A stretch of 64,000 nucleotides of DNA from Propionibacteriales bacterium (GCA_026392465.1 JAPLCA010000008.1:62001-126000); one strand, 5' to 3'; numbered from the stretch's first letter, positions 25,406 through 33,712 are shown. Made by a program: numbers and translations. The notes: generated by a model from the letters alone, not told the origin.

Positions 25406-26309
25406 ACATGGCCGCGGCCAGCGTCGGCTGGCGGACGTCGGGCACCCGCCGGGCGAGCGCGTCCTGCCGGTCGAAGACGACCGACGCGAACCCGCCGACG
25501 ACGTCGTCGGCCAGGGTGGGACGGGCCAGCAGGTAGGTCTTGACGCTGACCGTCTGCACGGCCTCGGGCAGGCGGTACGGCGCGGCGGGCAGGGGGCCCG
25601 CCACGTACTCCTCGCCGCCCGGACGCGCGGCGAGGACGCCGACGAGCTCGCCGAGGTCGACGGCCCGCAGCGCTCGCCGTCGACCGAGCTCCACGAGCGC
25701 GGGCACGGGGAAGCCGCTCACGAACGCGAGGGCGTCGACGCGCCCGCTCTCCAGCGCGGTGACGGAGTCGGCGAGGGACAGGTCGTCCACGGCCACGGCC
25801 ACCGCGTCCGCGTCGAGGCCGGCGGCGGAGAGGCAGCGTTCCACGACGAGCCGGGTGCCCGACCCGACCTGTCCCGCCGCGACACGTCGCCCGGCCAGGT
25901 CCTGCACGGTCCGGACGGGGGAGTCCCGCGGCACGACGACCTGCAGGAAGCTGTCGTAGAGCCGGCCCACCGCCACCAGGCCGGCCGGTCGGTCGAACGG
26001 GGCCTCGCCGTCGAACGCCAGCCGCGCCGTGTCGCCCAGGCAGAAGCCGACGTCGGCGCGCCCCCGGACCAGCAGCCGGGCGTTGTCCACCGACCCGCGG
26101 CTGAGCACCTCCGTGGCGTCGACGTCGGGCATCAACACCCGGGCCTCGCGGGCCAGCGCCGCGCCGTACCGGTCGAACACCGCGCCCCGGTTGCCCGTCG
26201 CGATCCGCAGCCGGCCCCGGGCGTCGCGCCACGGCTCGTCCGTCCCGCAGCCGACGAGCGCGGCGAGGGCACCCGCGCCCACGATCAGCCGACGTCGCGA
26301 GAGGGTCAC
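25335..26309 (-). CDS. TAXI-family solute-binding lipoprotein
   Basis: The protein has 324 residues. The N-terminus SRRRLIVGAG resembles a Tat signal, and the lipobox LVGC puts the lipidated cysteine at 21. Binding-protein marks of the TAXI class of TRAP receptors are IATGNRGAVFDRYGAALA, ADVGFCLGDTARLA and GSGTRLVVERCL. TRAP membrane subunits (DctQ/DctM or fused DctQM) are absent from the surroundings, so this receptor is an orphan in the window. Its gene converges on and overlaps the kinase gene, which suggests a sensing partnership. GATGCT (26316-26321 on the minus strand) ends 6 nt before GTG 26309. Confidence 0.83.
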   Translation of the reverse strand: MTLSRRRLIVGAGALAALVGCGTDEPWRDARGRLRIATGNRGAVFDRYGAALAREARVLMPDVDATEVLSRGSVDNARLLVRGRADVGFCLGDTARLAFDGEAPFDRPAGLVAVGRLYDSFLQVVVPRDSPVRTVQDLAGRRVAAGQVGSGTRLVVERCLSAAGLDADAVAVAVDDLSLADSVTALESGRVDALAFVSGFPVPALVELGRRRALRAVDLGELVGVLAARPGGEEYVAGPLPAAPYRLPEAVQTVSVKTYLLARPTLADDVVGGFASVVFDRQDALARRVPDVRQPTLAAAMFTQPIPLHPGAEEFLRRRLDRGA

Positions 26310-26347
26310 CGGGCCAGCATCGCAGGTCGGCCGAGGCAGGACGCGGG

Positions 26348-27553
26348 TCAGCCGCAGTGGTGCAGCAGCAGGTGCGCGTAGGTGCGGGCGCTGAGCACGA
26401 CCTCGTCGATGGGCACCGACTCGTCGACCGCGTGCGCGTCCTCGATGTCCCCGGGACCGTACTGCACCGTCGGGATACCGGCGGCGGCGTACTGGCGCAG
26501 GTCGGAGCCGTACGGCGCGCCCACGAACGCGGGCGCCCCGCCCCCGGCCGCGACCACCGCGTCGTGCACCGTCGCGCCGAACGGGTGGCCGTCGGGCAGG
26601 GAGCCGGCGGCGAACCGCCCCCCGGGCCACGTGACGACGGGCGGGTGCTCGCGCAGCCACGGGTGGTCGACCGCCGCGACCGCCGCCTCGAAGGCCGCCG
26701 TCGCGTCGTCGAAGGACTCCCCGGGGCGCACCCCGAACCGACCCTCCGCGACCAGCAGGTCGGGGACCGTGCTCGCCCAGTCGCCCGCCTGCACGACACC
26801 CACCGACAGCGGCCACGGCCGGTCCGTGAACGGCGCCGGCGGGTCGACGTTCCGCTCCGCGTCGAGCCGGCGCAGCGCCTCGTGCACCCGCTCGAACAGC
26901 TCGACCGCGCTGACGCCGTGCCCTGCGCGCGAGCCGTGCGTGGCCTTCCCCCTCACCTCCAGGCGGAACGTCAGCGACCCCGCGTTCGCGCTCACCACCG
27001 TGCCGGCCGTCGGTTCCGCGATCAGGCACGCGCGGCCGGTGTGGCCGCGGCGCAGGGTCGCGAACGTGCCGAGCCCGCCGTCCTCCTCGCCCACCACGAG
27101 ATGCACCGCGAAGGGCTTGGTCAGCCGGTCGCCCACCGCCCGCACCGCCGCGATGATCGCGACCACGCCGCCCTTCATGTCGCACGTGCCGCGTCCGTAC
27201 CAGCGACCGTCGGCCTCGTGCAGGAACCACGGGTCGTGCGCGGTCCACCAGTCCGCGTCGCCGGGCGGCACGACGTCGACGTGCCCGTTCAGCACGAGGC
27301 GTGGTGTGCCCTGGCCGCCACCGGTCCCGACGCAGCCCCACGCCTCCTCGCGCTCGACCTCCTCGCCCGGGTAGTCGGGGTCGGCGCGCAGCTCGTCGAG
27401 GTCGAGCTGCCACAGGTCGACGTCGAGCCCGAGGCCCTGCAACGTCGCGGCGCACCAGCGCTGCACGGACGCCTCCGACTCGCTGCCGCCCACGCTGGGG
27501 TAGCTGACGAGCTGCGCGAGGTCGCGACGGATCAGGTCGGCGTCGATGTCCAC
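26348..27553 (-). CDS. M20-family metallopeptidase (ArgE/DapE-type deacylase)
   Basis: The protein has 401 residues. Metal-site motifs are LNGHVDVVPPGD, GRGTCDMKGGVVA, and VGEEDGGLG with the catalytic Glu pair; GKATHGSRAGHG lies in the dimerisation lid. Members remove acyl groups or split dipeptide-like amides with two Zn/Co ions. The segment GEEVEREEAWGCVGTGGG after residue 50 resembles ArgE/DapE-like deacylases of unknown substrate. GTG 27553 is chosen because it gives a short normal N-terminus (DIDADLIRRDLAQLVSYPSV); it overlaps the 3' end of the toxin gene by 22 nt. It could be co-transcribed with the TAXI gene, 38 nt downstream. Confidence 0.82.
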   Translation of the reverse strand: MDIDADLIRRDLAQLVSYPSVGGSESEASVQRWCAATLQGLGLDVDLWQLDLDELRADPDYPGEEVEREEAWGCVGTGGGQGTPRLVLNGHVDVVPPGDADWWTAHDPWFLHEADGRWYGRGTCDMKGGVVAIIAAVRAVGDRLTKPFAVHLVVGEEDGGLGTFATLRRGHTGRACLIAEPTAGTVVSANAGSLTFRLEVRGKATHGSRAGHGVSAVELFERVHEALRRLDAERNVDPPAPFTDRPWPLSVGVVQAGDWASTVPDLLVAEGRFGVRPGESFDDATAAFEAAVAAVDHPWLREHPPVVTWPGGRFAAGSLPDGHPFGATVHDAVVAAGGGAPAFVGAPYGSDLRQYAAAGIPTVQYGPGDIEDAHAVDESVPIDEVVLSARTYAHLLLHHCG

Positions 27554-27906
27554 GAGGCAAGTCTGGCAGCGGTCACGTGGTAGTCGATCCTGCCCTCCGC
27601 GATACCGATCACGAGGTCGTAGGCAGGATCCTCGGGGGCGTCGAGCCTGACGCCGTTCAGACGGTACAGCAGCACTGTCGCGAGCCAGCCCAGGCGTCTG
27701 TTGCCGTCCACCAGTGGATGGTTTCGCACGATCGACTCGAGCAGCACGGCTGCCTTCTCGTCGAGGGTGGGGTAGGCATCCTCGCCGAAGACCGTGGTCC
27801 GCGGACGGTGCGCGGCCGCGTCGAGCAGCCCCGGGTCGCGAACGGCCTGAAGTCCTGCCTCGTCGACGACGAGGAGCAAGAGCTCGAGGTCCAGGTACTG
27901 CGTCAC
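27532..27906 (-). CDS. Doc-type Fic toxin of a toxin-antitoxin pair
   Basis: The protein has 124 residues, the size of Doc (death on curing). The Fic motif reads NHPLVDGNRRLG, with His63, Asp67, Gly68, Asn69 and Arg70; the usual Phe after HP is Leu. Doc proteins phosphorylate EF-Tu instead of AMPylating it, and block translation. ATG 27906 overlaps the antitoxin stop (ATGA). The C-terminus ends in SWTSTPT and overlaps the M20 peptidase start. The protein appears intact. Confidence 0.83.
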   Translation of the reverse strand: MTQYLDLELLLLVVDEAGLQAVRDPGLLDAAAHRPRTTVFGEDAYPTLDEKAAVLLESIVRNHPLVDGNRRLGWLATVLLYRLNGVRLDAPEDPAYDLVIGIAEGRIDYHVTAARLASWTSTPT

Positions 27907-28106
27907 TGGGCGAGGCGGTCGAGCAGCGGGCCGTACTGCTCGATGGCCTCACGCGTGAGCCGCCGGACCTCTTCCTCCCGCGAGATCCGCGCGGCCTTCT
28001 CATCGATGGCGCGCGTAGCCGCCTCGTTCTTGCTGATGCCCTGAGCGTTCGCCAGCCGCGTGAGCGCGGCGTCCTGCTCGTCGGTGAGTCGCAACGTCAT
28101 GGCCAT
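27903..28106 (-). CDS. ribbon-helix-helix antitoxin of the Doc pair
   Basis: ATG 28106 gives 67 residues. ATG 28100 and an upstream ATG at 28133 are alternatives, but the latter runs through the operator repeats. TLRLTDEQDAALTRLANAQG and SKNEAATRAI form the ribbon-helix-helix DNA-binding part. The charged C-terminus EEEVRRLTREAIEQYGPLLD would wrap and neutralise the toxin. It is first in the pair and coupled by 4 nt. It probably represses its own promoter through the TGGTATC repeats just upstream. Confidence 0.8.
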   Translation of the reverse strand: MAMTLRLTDEQDAALTRLANAQGISKNEAATRAIDEKAARISREEEVRRLTREAIEQYGPLLDRLAQ

Positions 28107-28113
28107 GGATCGA

Positions 28114-28131
28114 TGGTATCCGGGTGGTATC
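28114..28131. promoter_or_regulatory. TGGTATC direct repeats, antitoxin autoregulation site
   Basis: TGGTATC occurs at 28114-28120 and 28125-28131, 11 bp apart. The pair lies 8 nt before the chosen antitoxin start and covers the -10-like GATACCAT on the minus strand. Ribbon-helix-helix antitoxins bind tandem short repeats of this kind. Confidence 0.5.
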
Positions 28132-28158
28132 ACTCGCTCAAGGCGCTAGGCTGCGACC

Positions 28159-28215
28159 GTGACATCGCGCTGCGACCGCACTCCGGTCATCCGCTGGTGG
28201 CGTCCTCTCCCGTAG
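28159..28215 (+). CDS. trpL: tryptophan leader peptide (trpL-like)
   Basis: GTG 28159 opens an 18-codon frame, MTSRCDRTPVIRWWRPLP, ending at TAG 28215. Two adjacent Trp codons lie at 28195-28200. Tryptophan is rare, so a tandem pair in a tiny frame just before an anthranilate synthase gene strongly suggests an attenuation leader. TAGGCT (28147-28152) ends 6 nt before the GTG, so the leader mRNA would itself be leaderless. A small stem CCTCT/AGAGG (28204-28218) overlaps the stop codon. Confidence 0.72.
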   Translation: MTSRCDRTPVIRWWRPLP

Positions 28216-28237
28216 AGGAGGCCTGTCACGCGACCCC

Positions 28238-28271
28238 ACGCCCAGACCCCTCAGCCGAGTGGTCTGGGCGT
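28238..28271 (+). terminator. attenuator hairpin before trpEG
   Basis: ACGCCCAGACC (28238-28248) pairs perfectly with GGTCTGGGCGT (28261-28271) around a 12-nt loop, followed by TCTCCGTCC. The hairpin sits 22 nt after the leader stop and 42 nt before the structural gene. With the Trp-Trp peptide it forms a classical attenuator. I could not fix the competing antiterminator pairing by eye. Confidence 0.65.
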
Positions 28272-28313
28272 TCTCCGTCCCGGCGCGGCCGAGGCGACCC
28301 GAAGGACTGACCC

Positions 28314-30218
28314 ATGACCCACCCGCTCGTCAGCGAGCTCCAGCAGCAGCCCGCGTTCGCCCTCATCCGGGTGCGCGACAGCGACACGGTGACCCTGGTC
28401 GGCGGCGCCTACGAGGACGTCGAGAACCTCGCCGACGTCCCGCTCGGGACCGGGGTGCCCGCCGACGGGCCCACCTGGGACCACCTGGTGCTCGTGCCGT
28501 TCCGCCAGGCGCGCGAGCGCGGGTTCGCCGCGCACGACGACGGCACGCCGTTGCGCGTCGTCCGGGCCGACGTGCTGCACGAGCTGCCCCTCGCCGACCT
28601 CCTCCCGACGCTGCCCGACGGTGGCGTCGAGCTGGAGGACCGCGGCGGGTTCGAGACCTCCGACGCCGACTACGCGGCGATGGTGCGTCAGATCATCGAC
28701 GACGAGATCGGCCGGGGTGAGGGCGCGAACCTGGTCGTCGGCCGCCACTACCGCGCGAAGATCGCCGACTGGGGCCACGAGGCCGCGCTCGCCGTGTTCC
28801 GCCGTCTCCTGGAGCGGGAGCGCGGGGCCTTCTGGACCTTCCTCATCTTCACCGGCGACCGCTACCTCGTCGGCGCGAGCCCCGAGCGGCACGTGAGCGT
28901 CGAGGCCGGCCAGGTGCGGATGAACCCGATCAGCGGCACCTTCCGCACCAAGGGCCTCACCACGCACGCCGAGAGGACGTCGGCCCTGCTGGAGTTCCTG
29001 CGCGACGAGAAGGAGATCTACGAGCTCTTCATGGTCGTCGACGAGGAGCTCAAGATGATGTGCGACATCTGCCACGAGGGCGGGCTCGTCCTGGGTCCGT
29101 ACCTCAAGCCGATGAGTCACCTCGTCCACACCGAGTACCTGCTGGCCGGTCGTACCCACCGCGACGTGCGGGAGGTGCTGCGCGACTCGATGTTCGCGGC
29201 GACGGTCACGGGCAGCCCGGTGGAGAACGCCTGCCGGCTCATCGAGCAGTACGAGGAGCACGGCCGCGGCTACTACGCGTCGGTGGCGGCGCTCGTCGGT
29301 CGCGACGCGGAGGGCAGGCAGCGGGCCGACGCCCCCATCCTCATCCGCACGGCCGACGTCGACCTCGACGGCAACCTCAAGGTCACCGCGGGCGCGACGC
29401 TGGTGCGCGACTCCGACCCCGACTACGAGACGGCCGAGACGTGGGCGAAGGCGTCGGGCGTGCTGAGCGCGTTCGGCCTGGTCGAGGCCCCCACCCCTGC
29501 GTCCGGCCCCGTGGAGGGCTTCGACGCGTTCACCCGCGAGGACGACGTGCTGATCGCACTCGGGGAGCGCAACGCGCGGCTGAGCCAGTTCTGGCTGTCC
29601 GACCAGTCCGGCGCCGCGCCGGAGCCGTCGCTCCAGGGCCGTCGCGTCGTGGTCGTCGACGGCGAGGACGACTTCGTCAACATGCTGTCGCACGTCTTCG
29701 GCGTGCTGGGCATGACCACCGACGTCGTCCGCCACGACGCGTACCGAGGCTGGGTCGACTCCGGTCGGTCGCTCGACGAGTACGACCTCGTGGTGGTCGG
29801 GCCCGGCCCCGGCGACCCGCGCGACGTCGGCGACGCGAAGATCGCCGTCGTCGACGACGTGGTGGTGGGCCTGCTGGCGTCGGAGCAGCCGTTCCTCGCG
29901 GTGTGCCTGGGCCACCAGGTGCTGAGCCGCCACCTCGGCCTCGAGCTCGGGTTCAAGGACATCGTCTTCCAGGGCACGCAGGCGCGGCTCGACGTGCTGG
30001 GGCGACCCGAGACGGTCGGCTTCTACAACACGTTCGTCGCGCGCGTCGGCGCTGCCGGGCTGACCCCGGGCGTCACGGTCGAGCGCGAGGAGGCGACCGG
30101 CGACATCCACCACGTGGCCGGCCCGCACTTCCACGGCATCCAGTTCCACGCCGAGTCGGTGCTCACCCAGCGCGGGTTCGCGATCCTGCGCGACCTCGTC
30201 CTCGACCTCCTCGGCTGA
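28314..30218 (+). CDS. trpEG: fused anthranilate synthase (TrpE-TrpG, PhzE-like architecture)
   Basis: The protein has 634 residues. Residues 1 to about 420 are the chorismate-binding synthase part (ILIRTADVDLDGNLKVTAGATLV, MNPISGTFRTKG, GSPVENACRLIEQYE). Residues from about 440 form the glutamine amidotransferase, with VVVGPGPGDPRD, nucleophile Cys531 in FLAVCLGHQ, and the His612/Glu614 pair in FHAESV. It converts chorismate and glutamine to anthranilate. The fusion length and the short N-terminus are like PhzE/TrpEG proteins of actinobacteria, and an ADIC synthase is the alternative. The Trp-Trp leader upstream supports tryptophan biosynthesis. GAAGGA precedes ATG 28314. Confidence 0.88.
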   Translation: MTHPLVSELQQQPAFALIRVRDSDTVTLVGGAYEDVENLADVPLGTGVPADGPTWDHLVLVPFRQARERGFAAHDDGTPLRVVRADVLHELPLADLLPTLPDGGVELEDRGGFETSDADYAAMVRQIIDDEIGRGEGANLVVGRHYRAKIADWGHEAALAVFRRLLERERGAFWTFLIFTGDRYLVGASPERHVSVEAGQVRMNPISGTFRTKGLTTHAERTSALLEFLRDEKEIYELFMVVDEELKMMCDICHEGGLVLGPYLKPMSHLVHTEYLLAGRTHRDVREVLRDSMFAATVTGSPVENACRLIEQYEEHGRGYYASVAALVGRDAEGRQRADAPILIRTADVDLDGNLKVTAGATLVRDSDPDYETAETWAKASGVLSAFGLVEAPTPASGPVEGFDAFTREDDVLIALGERNARLSQFWLSDQSGAAPEPSLQGRRVVVVDGEDDFVNMLSHVFGVLGMTTDVVRHDAYRGWVDSGRSLDEYDLVVVGPGPGDPRDVGDAKIAVVDDVVVGLLASEQPFLAVCLGHQVLSRHLGLELGFKDIVFQGTQARLDVLGRPETVGFYNTFVARVGAAGLTPGVTVEREEATGDIHHVAGPHFHGIQFHAESVLTQRGFAILRDLVLDLLG

Positions 30219-30313
30219 CCCCCCTCACCGTCATGCACGGGCCGATGCCGTCCGGTGTGGCTGACGGGGCGGCACCGCGCCGCGGCGAGCGGCAGGAGGC
30301 GAGGGTCGTGGGA

Positions 30314-30730
30314 TCAGCAGAGCGACCGGATCTGGTCGGCGACCCGGTCGTACTCCGACTGCGCGGCCTGGACGGCTCGGTCGTCGACGGCGCTGCCGGC
30401 CGCGACCGCCTCGGCCTCGTCGCGCAGGGTCGACAGTGCGGTGCCGGCTCGCTCGACGAGCGCGCGGACCTCACCCGTCAGCGTGGGGGCGGCGGCCTCG
30501 ATCGCGGCACCGGCGGCTGCGAGCTCGCGCCGCGCCCCCGCGGCGTCGTCGCTGATCTCCTGGCCGACCCCGTCGACCAGTCCACGGCCCTCGTCCACCG
30601 CCCGGCCCGCGACCTCGCACCCTGCCCGGGTGCCGGCCGACGAGGCGACGTCGTCGACGGCGGACCCGACGTCCGAGCACGCCCCGAGCGCGAGCAGGGG
30701 CAGCGGCAGGAGAAGTCGTAGCCTCGTCAT
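30314..30730 (-). CDS. small helical lipoprotein of unknown function
   Basis: The protein has 138 residues. Signal peptide and lipobox LGAC place the lipidated cysteine at 18. The mature part is Ala-rich and helical with two further cysteines (near 38 and at the C-terminus, QIRSLC), a possible disulfide. I recognise no family. CACCAT (30737-30742 on the minus strand) ends 6 nt before the ATG. It converges on trpEG with a 95-nt gap, in which I see no gene. Confidence 0.65.
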   Translation of the reverse strand: MTRLRLLLPLPLLALGACSDVGSAVDDVASSAGTRAGCEVAGRAVDEGRGLVDGVGQEISDDAAGARRELAAAGAAIEAAAPTLTGEVRALVERAGTALSTLRDEAEAVAAGSAVDDRAVQAAQSEYDRVADQIRSLC

Positions 30731-30805
30731 GCCCCGATGGTGACAGGGCCCTGGTCGTCGCCGCCCGTCGGACGGTACGAGCCCTCTGGGCCCGAGGACG
30801 GGGGG

Positions 30806-31018
30806 TCAGGACGTGAGCTTGTTCAGCGCCGACGGCTCGTGCGCGGCCTTGGCGCCGGTCTTCTCGCTCTCGACGACGAGCTTGGGCTCGTCCTCGCTGG
30901 CCTTCCACTGCCGGTTGTCCAGCTGGAAGTCCTTCGTCTTGCGCTCCACGACCTTGCCCTGCGTCCGACCCTGGGGGCTGTCCCAGCTCACCCGGTCGCC
31001 GACCTTGATGTTCGTCAT
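30806..31018 (-). CDS. DUF2945/Hva1-TUDOR small protein
   Basis: The protein has 70 residues. MTNIKVGDRVSWDSPQG followed by TQGKVVERKT and DEPKLVVESEKTG is the pattern of the hypervirulence-associated TUDOR domain (DUF2945), a small beta barrel found alone in many bacteria. The function is unknown. The DMT transporter gene lies 18 nt upstream, so the two may be co-transcribed. CAGGGT (31025-31030 on the minus strand) ends 6 nt before the start. Confidence 0.8.
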   Translation of the reverse strand: MTNIKVGDRVSWDSPQGRTQGKVVERKTKDFQLDNRQWKASEDEPKLVVESEKTGAKAAHEPSALNKLTS

Positions 31019-31036
31019 GACCCCACCCTGCGGTCG

Positions 31037-31966
31037 TCAGGCCGGCGCCGCACCTCGACGTCGTACGCGCGTGATGGCCACGCCGAGGAGGCACAGCGCC
31101 CCGCCGACGAACGCGAGCGGTGCCGGCACCTCGCCCAGCAGGGCCCAGGAGATGAGTGTCGCCACGGCGGGCACGAGGTAGGTCGTCGACGCGACCTGTC
31201 CCGCGGAGAGCCGGCGCAGCGCGTACGACCAGGTGGTGAACCCGATCGCGGTGGGGAAGACACCCAGGTAGACGAGCCAGGCGACGTCGCCCGCCGACGC
31301 CGACTCCACCTGGTCGACGAGGGCCGGGGCGAACGGGAGGCACACCACCGCGCCGATGGTGCACGCCATCCACACCGACATCGCCGGGGCGACGGTGCGC
31401 AGCGTCGGCTTCTGGGTCAGCGCGCCGACGGCGTACAGGACGGCTGCGAGGACGCAGAGCAGCACGCCGGTCGCGCTCGCCGTGTGCACCGACGTGTCGT
31501 GGCGCGTGCTGGTGGCGATGAGCACGACGCCCGCGAAGGCCACCGCCATGCCGATGACGAGGGGCCGCGGGAACCCCTCCTTGAGCACGACGCCCGCGAT
31601 CAGCGCGATGAGGATCGGACCGATGTTCACCACCAGCGCCGCGGTGCCGGCGTCGAGGTAGGTCTCGCCGGCGTTCAGCGCCACGTTGTAGGCGCCGAAC
31701 CACAGCACGCCGTAGACCACGACGAGCGCCAGCGTGCGGCCCCGCGGCAGGCGGTGGCGCCACGGTCGCGCCAGGACCACGAGCGCGAGCGCTCCCACGA
31801 GCAGCCGCCCGAGGCTCAGCGGCCCGGGCTCGAAGACGTCGGCGACCGCGCGGATGCCGACGAACGCCGACGCCCACAGCAGCACTGTGACGCCCATCGC
31901 CGCCAGCGACCAGTCGCGTTCGGTCGACGTCGACGGTGCGGGGGACGTGGTGGGGGAGCTGGTCAC
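31037..31966 (-). CDS. DMT-superfamily EamA transporter
   Basis: The protein has 309 residues with ten hydrophobic segments in two EamA halves; VLLWASAFVGIRAVADVFEPGPLSLGR and LVYLGVFPTAIGFTTWSYALRRL are typical. Such carriers export amino acids or metabolites; the substrate is unknown. TAGCGT (31973-31978 on the minus strand) ends 6 nt before GTG 31966. Confidence 0.85.
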   Translation of the reverse strand: MTSSPTTSPAPSTSTERDWSLAAMGVTVLLWASAFVGIRAVADVFEPGPLSLGRLLVGALALVVLARPWRHRLPRGRTLALVVVYGVLWFGAYNVALNAGETYLDAGTAALVVNIGPILIALIAGVVLKEGFPRPLVIGMAVAFAGVVLIATSTRHDTSVHTASATGVLLCVLAAVLYAVGALTQKPTLRTVAPAMSVWMACTIGAVVCLPFAPALVDQVESASAGDVAWLVYLGVFPTAIGFTTWSYALRRLSAGQVASTTYLVPAVATLISWALLGEVPAPLAFVGGALCLLGVAITRVRRRGAAPA

Positions 31967-32069
31967 CGCACCACGCTAGGACCGTGGCACGGGCGGTGTC
32001 GCGCGGGATCCGGACATCGTCCTGCGAGATCCTGCCGACCCCTCGACCGTCCGGGCCCGAGCAGGAGAA

Positions 32070-32108
32070 GACCTCCCCGGACGCCGGTGCCGGGCGTCCA
32101 GGGAGGTC
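32070..32108 (-). terminator. terminator hairpin of the pepD-like gene
   Basis: GACCTCCC..GGACGCC pairs with GGCGTCC..GGGAGGTC, 15 bp with one mismatch and a 7-nt loop. On the minus strand it is followed by the pyrimidine-rich TCTTCTCC. It lies 40 nt after the protease stop. The rest of the gap to the DMT gene shows no gene. Confidence 0.65.
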
Positions 32109-32147
32109 GGGGCGGCCGGGGGGTGCCGCCGGTCGGTGGGCCGGGGG

Positions 32148-33674
32148 TCAGTCGGCCGTGGCGCCGCCGTCGGAGGCGAGCGTCACCTGGGTCTCGGCCT
32201 TCTTGCCGTCGCGCAGGTAGGTCAGCGTCACCTGCTCGCCCGGGCGGTAGCCGCGGATGCCGGCCACGAGGGCGTCGGAGCTGCCGACGGGCTGGTTGTT
32301 GATGGCGGTGACGATGTCACCGCGCTCCAGGCCCGCCTTCGCGCCGGGGCTGTCCGGGGTGACCTCGGTGATCTCGGCGCCGATACCGGTGATCTCGTCG
32401 TTGGAGACGGCGGGCCGGACGGTGACGCCGATCAGGGCGTGCTCGACCTGCTCGCCCTTGACCAGCTGGTCCGCGACGCTCTTGGCGAGGTCGATCGGGA
32501 TGGCGAAGCCGAGGCCGATCGACCCGGCGCTGGCCGACGTCGTGCCGCCGGAGCGGATCGCGGAGTTGATGCCCACGACCCGGCCCTCGAGGTCGACGAG
32601 CGGCCCGCCGGAGTTGCCCGGGTTGATCGCCGCGTCGGTCTGGACCGCAGGGAACACGGTCGTGTTCTGGCCGGTGCCGTCGGAGGACGACACGGGGCGG
32701 TTCAGCGCGCTGACGATGCCGCTGGTCACGGTGCTCTCCAGGCCGAACGGCGAGCCGATCGCCACGACCTCCTCGCCGACGGCGAGGTCGGAGGACTTGC
32801 CGAAGGTCGCGGGCGTCAGGCCGGTGCGGTCGACCTTGACCACGGCGAGGTCGGTCTTCGGGTCGCGGCCGACGATCTGGGCCGACGACGTGGTGCCGTC
32901 GCTGAAGGCCACCGTGATGGTGCCCTGCTGCGCGGCCGCCTCGACGACGTGGTTGTTGGTCAGGATGTTGCCGTTGCTGCTGATGATGATGCCGGTGCCG
33001 GAGCCGGCCTCGCTGCCGCCCGCGACGTTGATCTGCACGACCGACGGGAGCACGGCCTTGGCGACCTTCTCGACCTGGCCGCTCGTGGCCTGGGCGTCGC
33101 CGCCGCTGCTGTCGGAGTCGAGCGAGCTGACCACCGGGCTGGTGCCGGAGTCGCCCGTGAGCTGGTCGTACAGCGCGGACCCACCGGCACCGCCGGCGGC
33201 GCCCAGCAGGACGATCGCCGCGGCCGCCGCGACCAGACGCGTGCCCCGGCGGCGGGGCTTGGGTGCCGGTGCCGCCTCCTGGGCGACGAACGCCGGAGGC
33301 ACCGCGCCGCCGCCACCGCCGGGGAGCACGACCGTCGGCTCGCCGGCCGGGGCAGCGGCCTGGGGGGCGGCAGGTGCCTCGTAGCGGTGCGCGTACTCCG
33401 GGGGGACGGGGGTGGCGGCCGGCTGCGGTGTCGTCGGCTGCTCGTCGGCGCGGGCCGCGGCCGGCTGCTCGACGGTGGGGTGGGGGTGCTCACCGACCGG
33501 GGTCTGCACCGTGGGCTCGTGGTCGGCCGGGGTGCCGGACGGCGTCGCGTCCGCGGCCCCCTGAGGGGCCTGCTCGGAGGTCCCCTCCGCACCGGGGGAG
33601 GGGGCGTCGCCGTCACCGCGCTGCGTCGGCGGCGTGTACGGGCGATCGGCGAAGGGATCGTTCTGGTCGGTCAT
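32148..33674 (-). CDS. pepD: HtrA/DegP-type membrane serine protease (PepD-like)
   Basis: The protein has 508 residues. A disordered Pro/Glu/Thr-rich cytoplasmic N-terminus (about 1-140) precedes one membrane segment (VAAAAAIVLLGAAGGAGGSAL). The trypsin-like domain has the triad His242 (TNNHVV), Asp275 (KTDLAV) and Ser355 (NPGNSGGPL). A C-terminal PDZ domain (about 410-495) contains GAKAGLERGDIVTAINNQPV. It would degrade or chaperone misfolded proteins outside the membrane. Its position next to an MprAB-like pair matches the mycobacterial mprA-mprB-pepD order. The upstream gap has two CGCTGAG repeats, a possible site for that regulator. Confidence 0.85.
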   Translation of the reverse strand: MTDQNDPFADRPYTPPTQRGDGDAPSPGAEGTSEQAPQGAADATPSGTPADHEPTVQTPVGEHPHPTVEQPAAARADEQPTTPQPAATPVPPEYAHRYEAPAAPQAAAPAGEPTVVLPGGGGGAVPPAFVAQEAAPAPKPRRRGTRLVAAAAAIVLLGAAGGAGGSALYDQLTGDSGTSPVVSSLDSDSSGGDAQATSGQVEKVAKAVLPSVVQINVAGGSEAGSGTGIIISSNGNILTNNHVVEAAAQQGTITVAFSDGTTSSAQIVGRDPKTDLAVVKVDRTGLTPATFGKSSDLAVGEEVVAIGSPFGLESTVTSGIVSALNRPVSSSDGTGQNTTVFPAVQTDAAINPGNSGGPLVDLEGRVVGINSAIRSGGTTSASAGSIGLGFAIPIDLAKSVADQLVKGEQVEHALIGVTVRPAVSNDEITGIGAEITEVTPDSPGAKAGLERGDIVTAINNQPVGSSDALVAGIRGYRPGEQVTLTYLRDGKKAETQVTLASDGGATAD

Positions 33675-33694
33675 GGGACAACATTCTCCCCGAT

Positions 33695-33712
33695 CGCTGA
33701 GACCCCGCTGAG
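33695..33712. promoter_or_regulatory. CGCTGAG direct repeats before pepD
   Basis: CGCTGAG occurs at 33695-33701 and 33706-33712, an 11-bp period; read on the minus strand it is CTCAGCG twice. It lies about 21 nt before the pepD start. The same 7-mer occurs once upstream of the response regulator gene (35967-35973). This fits binding by the MprA-like regulator. Confidence 0.5.
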
